A DNA stretch of 39,252 nucleotides from Ruminococcaceae bacterium UBA6434. GTDB lineage: Bacteria; Bacillota; Clostridia; Oscillospirales; Acutalibacteraceae. The position numbers were made by a program, and so were the translations under genes. Of this stretch, positions 1 through 6,301 are shown in pieces. Under the pieces are notes generated by a model. It searched no databases. It was not told the DNA's origin and worked only from the letters and a program-made list of their open reading frames with translations. Numbering within the stretch: position 1 is the stretch's first letter; each line of letters begins with the position of its first letter. Location: positions 1 through 39,252 of the forward strand of contig DJOQ01000036.1 of the NCBI GenBank assembly GCA_002437245.1, written 5' to 3'.

Positions 1-42
1 TTTTCCTTGTATACTCCACTCCTCGCTGTAAGCTATTTCTTT

Positions 43-65
43 CCCCCCTGCATAGCAGGGGGTTT
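43..65 (+). terminator. short GC-rich hairpin, possible terminator of a gene left of the window
   Basis: Arms at 44-51 and 55-62 (CCCCCTGC / GCAGGGGG) enclose a 3-base loop and are followed only by TTT. A + strand transcript entering from the left could end here. The minus-strand version lacks a T-run. The U-tract is short, so this is a weak call; no coding sequence is visible in bases 1-42. Confidence 0.4.
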
Positions 66-81
66 ACTTCGTCACAGACAA

Positions 82-122
82 TAAAAAAGAAGCACCTCAG
101 GCTTAAGCCTGAGGTGCTTCTT
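82..122 (-). terminator. intrinsic terminator of ackA
   Basis: Bases 87-104 and 105-122 form a perfect 36-bp palindrome (18-bp arms, starting AAGAAGCACC). Read on the minus strand, the direction of ackA, the hairpin runs into six T (83-88). It lies 37 bases beyond the ackA stop codon. With no separate loop, the folded RNA would open a few central bases. Confidence 0.85.
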
Positions 123-158
123 GAAATATAATGAATAATTGCAATCTATTTAAAAAAA

Positions 159-1376
159 TTATTTTTTAAGATTTGTAACAATCTCTTTTGTGTCTCTTGC
201 TATAACAAGCTCCTCGTTTGTCGGAAGAACGAAAACGCGAACCTTTGAGTCGGGTGTGGAAATTTCTCCCTCTTTGCCCTTTACAAGAGTCTTGTTGTAC
301 TCTTTGTCGATTTTAATACCGAGGAATGTCAGACCGTCGCAGACGATAGCCCTCATATCGTCGGCATTTTCACCGATACCGCCCGTGAAAACTATTGCGT
401 CAACGCCGTCCATGGCAGCGGTATAGGAACCGATATATTTCTTTATTTCATATATCTGTATATCTCTTGCAAGCTTTGCTCTCTTGTTGCCCTCGGCAGC
501 GGCTACTTTGACGTCTCTGTCATCGGAAGAAAGACCTGATACACCGAGAATACCCGACTTTTTATTGAGCAGGTTGCTCATCTCATCGGGAGTCTTGCCC
601 TCTTTTTTCATAATGTAGAGGACGGCAGACGGGTCAATGCTGCCGGTTCTTGTTCCCATTATTTCGCCGTCGAGCGGTGTAAGACCCATAGAAGTGTCAA
701 TACATTTGCCGTATTTAACAGCCGAAATCGAAGAACCGTTTCCGAGATGGCATGTAACGATTTTAAGCTTTTTGATATCTTCGCCCATAACCTCTGCGCA
801 GCGGGCGCTTACAAAGCGGTGCGAAGTGCCGTGGAAGCCGTATTTTCTGAGTGCGTATTTTTCATAATATTCATAGGGGAGGCCAAACATATATGCTTCC
901 GGCGGCATGGTGCTGTGGAATGCGTTATCGAAAACAACGACCTGCGGAACGTCTTTGCCGAACAGTTCAATGCTGGCTTTAATTCCCTGAATGTGCGCTG
1001 CATTGTGAAGCGGAGCAAGGTCGCAAAGGCTCTCTATGCCCTTGATAACGTCGTCATCTACCAAAACGCTGTGGTTGAAAAGTGCGCCGCCCTGTACTAT
1101 TCTGTGACCGACAGCGGCTATTTCCGAAAGGTCGTTTATAACCTTATATTCACCCTCTGTGAGAGCTTTCTTAACTTCGTTGAAAGCTTCGGTGTGGTTT
1201 TTCATTACAACGGTCTTTTCAAACTTTTCGGATTTACCGCGAATCTTGCCGCTGATACAAGATCCCTCATTGCCTATTCTTTCGCAGATACCTTTTGCAA
1301 TAACGCTCTCGTCGTCCATATCAATAAGCTGATATTTAAGCGAGGAACTGCCTGCATTGATAACAAGAATTTTCAA
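159..1376 (-). CDS. ackA: acetate kinase
   Basis: Interconverts acetate plus ATP with acetyl phosphate plus ADP; in fermenting Clostridia it is normally the last, ATP-yielding step of acetate formation after Pta. The 405-residue length is typical. Visible family signatures are the N-terminal VINAGSSSLKYQL (phosphate-binding, ASKHA fold), GHRIVQGG, FDNAFHSTMP, YGFHGTSH, CHLGNGSS, GEIMGTRTGSIDP and the C-terminal FTGGIGENA. The start is TTG at 1376, preceded on the minus strand by GGGAGG at 1385-1390 with 8 bases between; no ATG fits. The gene is monocistronic as far as seen: its own promoter lies at 1418-1446 and its terminator at 82-122. pta, its usual partner, is not next to it here. The neighbour across the divergent promoter region is tmcAL, which consumes acetate. 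Confidence 0.97.
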   Translation of the reverse strand: MKILVINAGSSSLKYQLIDMDDESVIAKGICERIGNEGSCISGKIRGKSEKFEKTVVMKNHTEAFNEVKKALTEGEYKVINDLSEIAAVGHRIVQGGALFNHSVLVDDDVIKGIESLCDLAPLHNAAHIQGIKASIELFGKDVPQVVVFDNAFHSTMPPEAYMFGLPYEYYEKYALRKYGFHGTSHRFVSARCAEVMGEDIKKLKIVTCHLGNGSSISAVKYGKCIDTSMGLTPLDGEIMGTRTGSIDPSAVLYIMKKEGKTPDEMSNLLNKKSGILGVSGLSSDDRDVKVAAAEGNKRAKLARDIQIYEIKKYIGSYTAAMDGVDAIVFTGGIGENADDMRAIVCDGLTFLGIKIDKEYNKTLVKGKEGEISTPDSKVRVFVLPTNEELVIARDTKEIVTNLKK

Positions 1377-1417
1377 AAATAATACCTCCCAAATTGCTAA
1401 TAAAATTATCTATGGTT

Positions 1418-1446
1418 ATTATATACTGTTTCGACAGATTTTTCAA
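1418..1446 (-). promoter_or_regulatory. sigma-A type promoter of ackA
   Basis: On the minus strand, TTGAAA (1441-1446), a 17-base spacer and TATAAT (1418-1423). The expected start of transcription is near 1411, leaving about 35 bases of leader with the GGGAGG site. The match is close to consensus with ideal spacing. Confidence 0.75.
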
Positions 1447-1469
1447 GGAATAATATGTGCCGAAGAGAT

Positions 1470-1498
1470 TTGACTAAATTTCGCCGATATTATAAAAT
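1470..1498 (+). promoter_or_regulatory. sigma-A type promoter of tmcAL
   Basis: TTGACT (1470-1475), 17 bases, TAAAAT (1493-1498). It is arranged back to back with the ackA promoter, their -35 boxes about 23 bases apart, so one regulator could reach both. A small hairpin (TGTCGG/CCGACA, 1517-1534) lies in the leader just before the ribosome binding site GGAG at 1551-1554. Confidence 0.65.
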
Positions 1499-1561
1499 AT
1501 GTTTAATTTGAAGCGTTGTCGGGTTCATCCGACACGGTACTTGATTTGACGGAGATTATGT

Positions 1562-2758
1562 ATGAAAGTTTACGGTATAGTATCCGAGTATAATCCGTTC
1601 CATAACGGACATAAATTCCAGATAGACGAAATACGAAAAAAGGACGGGGACTGCGCGATAGTTTCGGTGATGAGCGGCAATTACGTTCAGCGAGCCGAAA
1701 CGGCTGTGATGTCAAAGTACGCGAGGGCAAAAGCCGCCCTGCTCGGCGGAGTTGACCTTGTTCTCGAGCTTCCCATGTCGTATGCCGTATCTTCGGCAGA
1801 GCGTTTCGCCTATTCTTCCGTGTATATTTTAAATTCCCTCGGAGCGGTTACTGATATTTCGTTCGGCAGTGAATGCGGCAGTATAAGCCTCTTACAAAAA
1901 GCGGCGGAGGCTTTATACGATGATAATGTCATTTTAAAGCTGAAAACCGAGCTTAAAAACGGCGTAAGTTATCCCGCGGCACGGTTTGCCGCGGTAAGAG
2001 ATGTGTTCGGAGCGGAAACCGCCTCGGTCCTTTCGGAGCCTAACAATATTTTGGCGGTCGAATATCTGAAAGCGCTTAAAGCTCTTTCAGCGGATATTGT
2101 GGCGCATACCGTAAAAAGGAGCGGTGCGTCGCACGATTCCGCCGAGGCTTCGGGCAACATTGCGTCCGCCTCCAAAATTCGTGCCCTAATCCGCGAAAAC
2201 AAAAGTGCGGATATGTTTTTGCCGGCAGAATCGCAGAATATCCTGATGAGCGAAATATCAAACAAGGCGGCACCGTCCGATATGAACAGGATAGGAAATG
2301 CCGTAATAGCGTCTTTAAAACTTAAAACTCCGTCGGATTTCAGCAATATCTACGGCGTCGGCGAGGGAATAGAAAACCGACTGCTCTCAGCAGCCGCGTC
2401 CGCGCAAAACCTTACGGAGCTTTATGATTTTGCCAAAACAAAGCGCTTTACCTATTCGCGTATTAGGCGCGTTGTTCTAAATTCATTTTTCGGCATAACA
2501 AACGATATCACCCTGTCAGACCCTCCGTATATTCGCGTGCTCGGATTTACGCAAAAGGGCAAAGACGTATTGCGAATTGCGAGGAAAAACGCATCCTTAC
2601 CGATTGTTATGACTGTCGGCGATGTCAAAAAGCTCGGCGGATTTTCTGAAAGATTATATTCCCTTGAATGCAGAACTACAGACATTTTTAATATGACATT
2701 GCCTAAAATTAGGCAAAGCGGAACAGATATGACGGATAATTTAGTCAGAATTGAATAA
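1562..2758 (+). CDS. tmcAL: tRNA(Met) cytidine acetate ligase (YlbM/TmcAL family)
   Basis: Family members use acetate and ATP to make acetyl-AMP and transfer the acetyl group to N4 of the wobble cytidine (ac4C34) of elongator tRNA-Met, which sharpens AUG decoding. The protein is 398 residues, the usual size. The N-terminus GIVSEYNPFHNGHKFQ carries the nucleotidyltransferase HxGH motif, followed by SGNYVQRAE and further on GASHDS and ASKIR, typical of the family. The ATG at 1562 has GGAG 7 bases upstream; another ATG at 1558 is out of frame. The gene is divergent from acetate kinase, so both acetate-using genes share a control region. Many databases still name the family simply nucleotidyltransferase. 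Confidence 0.9.
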   Translation: MKVYGIVSEYNPFHNGHKFQIDEIRKKDGDCAIVSVMSGNYVQRAETAVMSKYARAKAALLGGVDLVLELPMSYAVSSAERFAYSSVYILNSLGAVTDISFGSECGSISLLQKAAEALYDDNVILKLKTELKNGVSYPAARFAAVRDVFGAETASVLSEPNNILAVEYLKALKALSADIVAHTVKRSGASHDSAEASGNIASASKIRALIRENKSADMFLPAESQNILMSEISNKAAPSDMNRIGNAVIASLKLKTPSDFSNIYGVGEGIENRLLSAAASAQNLTELYDFAKTKRFTYSRIRRVVLNSFFGITNDITLSDPPYIRVLGFTQKGKDVLRIARKNASLPIVMTVGDVKKLGGFSERLYSLECRTTDIFNMTLPKIRQSGTDMTDNLVRIE

Positions 2759-2761
2759 TTC

Positions 2762-2782
2762 TGCAGTAATTCCTGCATTTTT
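2762..2782 (+). terminator. weak hairpin with T-run after tmcAL
   Basis: TGCAG (2762-2766) and CTGCA (2773-2777) pair over a 6-base loop and are followed by TTTTT. The 5-bp stem is short, so only partial termination is expected. It separates tmcAL from the promoter-like sequence and palindrome before the regulator gene. Confidence 0.35.
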
Positions 2783-2794
2783 GCTTGATTTTCG

Positions 2795-2800
2795 TATAAT
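2795..2800 (+). promoter_or_regulatory. -10 box TATAAT before the RpiR-type regulator
   Basis: A consensus TATAAT. No good -35 element is visible; the best, CTGCAT at 2773-2778 with a 16-base spacer, is poor and overlaps the weak hairpin. A weak -35 would fit an activated or tightly repressed promoter, but that is inference. The expected transcription start, near 2807, falls just before the palindrome at 2813-2845. Confidence 0.5.
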
Positions 2801-2812
2801 AGACATTATAAT

Positions 2813-2845
2813 AATAGTGTTGGCTCCGTCGGATACAACACTATT
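2813..2845. promoter_or_regulatory. 33-bp palindrome, candidate operator of the RpiR-type regulator
   Basis: Perfect 10-bp arms AATAGTGTTG (2813-2822) and CAACACTATT (2836-2845) flank an inner TCCG-T-CGGA (2825-2833). Only two of the sixteen symmetric pairs are mismatched around the centre at 2829. It begins about 12 bases after the TATAAT box and ends 25 bases before the regulator's GTG. As RNA it would be a strong hairpin, but no T-run follows, so it does not look like a terminator. SIS-domain RpiR/MurR regulators bind inverted repeats in front of their own or linked genes, so autoregulation is a fair inference. Confidence 0.6.
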
Positions 2846-2870
2846 TAATAAGATAAGGAAGCGCTGCACA

Positions 2871-3749
2871 GTGAAGAGTTCTTTACTTTCAAAGCTCGAT
2901 TCAAATGTGAGAAAGCTATCAAAGGGTCATAAGAAGATAGCCTCGTATATTAAAGAAAACTATGATAAAGCCGCATTTATGACGGCTTCCGCTCTCGGCA
3001 AAAAAGTCGGGGTAAGCGAGAGTACTGTTGTACGATTTGCGACGGAACTCGGATTTAAAGGCTATCCCGAATTGCAAAAAGAACTTCAGCAAATGATAAA
3101 ATCAAAACTGACCGCAGTCCAGAGAATGGAGGTTTCGGAAAGCCTCATAGGCGATAATGACATCGTAAGAACCGTTCTTAACGGCGATATTGATTTGATT
3201 CGCGAAACCTACGAAAAGACATCGAGGGAGGATTTTGCAAAAGCCGTATCCACCATAAATAAGGCTCGCAAGATATATATTCTCGGCGTCCGTTCTTCTG
3301 CGGCGCTTGCAAGTTTCCTCGGTTTCTATTTTAATCTTGTTTTCGATTCGGTAGAACTTATCGATACATCAAGCGCATCCGAAATGTTTGAGCAGATGTT
3401 CAGAATAGATAAGGAAGACGTGTGCATAGCAATAAGCTTTCCGCGGTATTCAAAGCAGACCGTAAATGCAATAAGATTTGTATCGGACAGAGGCGCCAAA
3501 ATAGTGGCGATAACCGATTCCGAAACCTCTCCCATTGCTTCATATGCGGATTGTTTGCTTGTGGCGCGCTCCGATATGGCATCCGTGGTTGACTCGCTCG
3601 TTGCGCCGCTGAGCCTTATCAACGCGCTTATTGTAGCGGTAACGCTGAGCAAGCGTGAAGAAGTAATCAACAATTTCAACGAGCTTGAGAGTATTTGGGA
3701 CGAATATCAGGTATACGAAAAAGCAGAGGATATTTCCGAAAATGAGTAA
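2871..3749 (+). CDS. MurR/RpiR family transcriptional regulator (HTH plus SIS domain)
   Basis: A 292-residue DNA-binding protein. Residues about 1-77 form the HTH_6 domain (LSKGHKKIASYIKENYDKAAFMTASALGKKVGVSES is its core region, read in parts), with the recognition segment VSESTVVRFATELGFKGY. Residues about 120-260 are a sugar-phosphate-binding SIS domain, seen in KIYILGVRSS and IAISFPRYSKQT. Family members usually sense phosphosugars or amino-sugar phosphates; the ligand here cannot be told. The open frame reaches back to 2751, but the first 40 codons overlap the promoter and palindrome and look non-coding. GTG at 2871 has AAGGAAG at 2855-2861 and starts where homology begins. The last 8 bases overlap the next gene, so the two are co-translated. 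Confidence 0.88.
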   Translation: MKSSLLSKLDSNVRKLSKGHKKIASYIKENYDKAAFMTASALGKKVGVSESTVVRFATELGFKGYPELQKELQQMIKSKLTAVQRMEVSESLIGDNDIVRTVLNGDIDLIRETYEKTSREDFAKAVSTINKARKIYILGVRSSAALASFLGFYFNLVFDSVELIDTSSASEMFEQMFRIDKEDVCIAISFPRYSKQTVNAIRFVSDRGAKIVAITDSETSPIASYADCLLVARSDMASVVDSLVAPLSLINALIVAVTLSKREEVINNFNELESIWDEYQVYEKAEDISENE

Positions 3750-4974
3750 AAAAGTTATAGTTGTGGGCGCAGGTGCCGCAGGGCTTATGGCTGCCGGTAC
3801 TGCGGCAAAAAACGGGAACGATGTAGTTCTTTTTGAGCGAAACGACAAGGTCGGCAGAAAGATAATGATTACCGGCAAGGGTCGCTGCAATGTTACCAAC
3901 GCCACATTTGATACCAAGGGGCTGATAGATAATGTCCCGCGGAACGGCAGATTTTTATACAGCGCTTTTTCCGAATTTTCGGCACGGGACACTATGGACT
4001 TTTTTGAAGAACTCGGAGTTCCGCTTAAAGTCGAAAGAGGAAACAGAGTTTTTCCCGTGTCTGATAAAGCGGTAGATATAGTTGACGCCCTTAATAAATT
4101 CGTAACCGTAAACGGCGTCAAACGCAAGACCTCGCGCGTTAAATCCTTGATGATTTCCGACGGAGAGGTAAGAGGTGTAAAAACCGAGGACGGACTTATA
4201 CATTATGCCGATTCCGTTATTGTTGCAACGGGCGGCTTGTCTTATCCGAAAACAGGTTCCACAGGCGACGGATACGCCTTTGCAAAACAGGCAGGTCACA
4301 CCGTAACCGCCTGTTTGCCGTCCCTTGTTGCCCTTGAGTGCCGCGAGGGATTTTGCGGAGAAGCCATGGGACTTTCGCTGCGTAACTGTGCGCTGAAAGT
4401 AACGGATACCAAAACGGGGAAGCAAGTTTATTCCGATTTCGGCGAAATGCTTTTTACACATTTCGGTGTGTCGGGACCCATGATTTTATCGGCAAGTGCA
4501 CATATGCGCAATATGGAGCCGTGCCGTTATGAAATATATGTCGATATGAAACCCGCACTCGATGATGAAAAACTCGATGCGCGTATTTTACGCGAGATGT
4601 CGGAAAACAGCAATAAAGCGGTTTCAAATCTTGTGGGGCTTCTGTTGCCGCGTGCTATAATCAATCCGGTTGTGCGCCTCTCGGGTATTAAAAATTCAAC
4701 GAAGTGCAATCAGCTTACTAAGGAAGAAAGAAAAAGACTTGTTCACACAATTAAGAATTTGAAACTTACGGTTCTCAGATTCAGACCCATAAGCGAGGCT
4801 GTTATAACCTCGGGCGGAGTCGATGTAAACGAGATCTCACCAAAGACTATGGAAAGTAAGCTGTGCGGGAATTTGTATTTTGCCGGTGAAGTTATTGATG
4901 TGGACGCATATACGGGAGGCTTTAACCTCCAAATTGCCTTTTCCACGGGATTTGCCGCAGGCAATGCACAATAA
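3742..4974 (+). CDS. BaiN/HI0933-like NAD(P)/FAD-dependent oxidoreductase
   Basis: A 410-residue flavoprotein of the YhiN/HI0933/BaiN family. The N-terminal VVGAGAAGLMAAG is the FAD-binding Rossmann motif, followed by GRKIMITGKGRCNVTN, the family hallmark. ATGGLSYPKTGSTGDGY lies in the middle, and the C-terminal second FAD contact reads GEVIDVDAYTGGFNLQIAFSTG. Biochemical roles in the family are mostly unproven; BaiN homologues are linked to bile-acid dehydroxylation in some gut Clostridia, but the family is far wider than that pathway and no other bai gene is present. The ATG at 3742 overlaps the regulator's last codons, with GAGGA at 3726-3730. An upstream extension to 3685 exists in frame but lacks family similarity. 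It precedes cmk by 21 bases. Confidence 0.88.
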   Translation: MSKKVIVVGAGAAGLMAAGTAAKNGNDVVLFERNDKVGRKIMITGKGRCNVTNATFDTKGLIDNVPRNGRFLYSAFSEFSARDTMDFFEELGVPLKVERGNRVFPVSDKAVDIVDALNKFVTVNGVKRKTSRVKSLMISDGEVRGVKTEDGLIHYADSVIVATGGLSYPKTGSTGDGYAFAKQAGHTVTACLPSLVALECREGFCGEAMGLSLRNCALKVTDTKTGKQVYSDFGEMLFTHFGVSGPMILSASAHMRNMEPCRYEIYVDMKPALDDEKLDARILREMSENSNKAVSNLVGLLLPRAIINPVVRLSGIKNSTKCNQLTKEERKRLVHTIKNLKLTVLRFRPISEAVITSGGVDVNEISPKTMESKLCGNLYFAGEVIDVDAYTGGFNLQIAFSTGFAAGNAQ

Positions 4975-4995
4975 TAAAAAACAGGGGATAGCATT

Positions 4996-5658
4996 ATGAT
5001 AAATGTCGCTATAGACGGACCTGCCGGTGCCGGTAAAAGTACTATTTCAAGAGCCGCCGCCGACAAGCTGGGCTTTATTTATGTCGATACCGGAGCGTTG
5101 TATCGCTCTGTCGGTGTTTATGCGTTGAGGAACGGAATAGACACAAAATCACGCGAAAAGCTAAAAGAGGCTTTACCGAAAATAAAAGTTGAACTCAGGT
5201 TTAAAGACGGTGTTCAGCACGTATTTTTAAACGGCGAGGATGTCTCCGATGAAATCCGCTTGCCGAAGTCATCAATGGCTGCGTCCGATGTTTCGGCTGT
5301 ACCCGAAGTCAGAAGCTTCCTTTTTGATTTGCAAAGGAATATAGCCGAAAAAAACAATTGCATTATGGACGGCAGAGATATCGGAACTGTTGTATTGCCG
5401 AATGCAGCCGTTAAAATATTTTTAACGGCTTCTCCCGAATCCCGTGCTATGAGGCGTTATAAGGAACTTTCCGCAAAGGGTGCCGCTGTCGGTTACGAAG
5501 AGGTTTTATCAGACCTTAAAGAGCGTGATTACAACGATTCACACCGAAAAATCGCTCCGTTGAAACCGGCAAAAGACAGTATCACGGTGGATACAACTCT
5601 TTTGTCGCTTGATGAGTCTATTGAAAAAATAACAGATATTATAAGGGAGCATATGTGA
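4996..5658 (+). CDS. cmk: cytidylate kinase
   Basis: Phosphorylates CMP and dCMP with ATP, feeding CTP for RNA, dCTP and CDP-lipid synthesis. The 220 residues match the bacterial Cmk size. The P-loop is IDGPAGAGKST near residues 5-15, then YVDTGALYRSVG, the MDGRDIGTVVLPNA substrate-binding segment, and the LKERDYNDSHRKIAPLKPAKD lid and CMP-contact region (partly quoted). The ATG at 4996 has AGGGGA upstream. The order cmk-plsC-ispH/S1 is a conserved clostridial cluster, and plsC starts 4 bases after its stop, so they are one transcript. Confidence 0.96.
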   Translation: MINVAIDGPAGAGKSTISRAAADKLGFIYVDTGALYRSVGVYALRNGIDTKSREKLKEALPKIKVELRFKDGVQHVFLNGEDVSDEIRLPKSSMAASDVSAVPEVRSFLFDLQRNIAEKNNCIMDGRDIGTVVLPNAAVKIFLTASPESRAMRRYKELSAKGAAVGYEEVLSDLKERDYNDSHRKIAPLKPAKDSITVDTTLLSLDESIEKITDIIREHM

Positions 5659-5662
5659 GATT

Positions 5663-6301
5663 ATGGGGTTCAATTTCGATAAGCTGAAAGAATATAAAAT
5701 GTATCATATTTTAATGCCGATATGTCTTGCCGTCTGCAAGACGAAAATGAAAGTGCAGTATATCGGTAAAGAGAATATACCAAAAGAGGGCGGGCTTATT
5801 CTCGCGTGCAATCACGCAAACAATTTTGACCCTATAGCTCTCGGCGGCTCCAATGTCAGACCGATACATTTTATGTCAAAGTACGAGCTTTTCAAAAATC
5901 CGTTTGCCGCTTGGTTTTTGACTCACCTTAACGCTTTTCCCATAAAACGCGGTCATAATGATAAAACCGCAATAGGTTATGCGGAGCGGCTTATTAAAAA
6001 CGGTTGGGTGCTCGGTATTTTCCCCGAGGGTACACGCAATCATGAGGGAAGACCCGGCAAGCCGAAGGCCGGAGCGGCTGTAATAGCAAAAGCCACACAT
6101 TCGGATGTTCTTCCGTGCAGTATATACAGCGAAAGTAATTTTAAAAGCGGTACATTGCTTACCGTGCGTTTCGGAAAGGTCATAAAGTATGACGAATTCG
6201 GGTTTACCGATACTGACTCACACGAAGAAGTAAGCAGAGCCGCAGACAAAATTATGGAAGAGATAACAGCTCTTTGGGAGGAAGGAAATTGCAAAGAATA
6301 A
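5663..6301 (+). CDS. plsC: 1-acyl-sn-glycerol-3-phosphate acyltransferase
   Basis: Adds the second acyl chain to lysophosphatidic acid, giving phosphatidic acid at the inner face of the membrane. The protein has 212 residues with the HX4D catalytic motif in CNHANNFDP, the second family block FPIKRG, and the acceptor-binding FPEGTRNHEGRPGKPKAG. A hydrophobic N-terminal stretch (MYHILMPICLAVC) probably associates with the membrane. Its 3' end overlaps the ispH-S1 start by 13 bases, and the SD of that gene (GGAGG, 6277-6281) lies inside plsC, which points to translational coupling. Confidence 0.93.
   Translation: MGFNFDKLKEYKMYHILMPICLAVCKTKMKVQYIGKENIPKEGGLILACNHANNFDPIALGGSNVRPIHFMSKYELFKNPFAAWFLTHLNAFPIKRGHNDKTAIGYAERLIKNGWVLGIFPEGTRNHEGRPGKPKAGAAVIAKATHSDVLPCSIYSESNFKSGTLLTVRFGKVIKYDEFGFTDTDSHEEVSRAADKIMEEITALWEEGNCKE

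Noticed and set aside
747..1382. 211-codon open frame on the + strand opposite ackA
   Set aside because: It is fully antisense to a clear acetate kinase, has no SD and no recognisable domain. Long shadow frames are expected opposite conserved genes.
2751..2870. Longer N-terminus for the RpiR-type regulator
   Set aside because: These 40 codons cover the weak hairpin, TATAAT box and palindrome; homology and a good SD begin only at GTG 2871.
3540..4127. 195-codon open frame on the minus strand opposite the regulator and flavoprotein genes
   Set aside because: It crosses the junction of two well-supported + strand genes, lacks an SD and looks like no known family.
3742..4974. Bile-acid pathway (bai) gene
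   Set aside because: The BaiN-like flavoprotein family is widespread, and no other bai gene accompanies it; the housekeeping neighbours argue against a specialised pathway.
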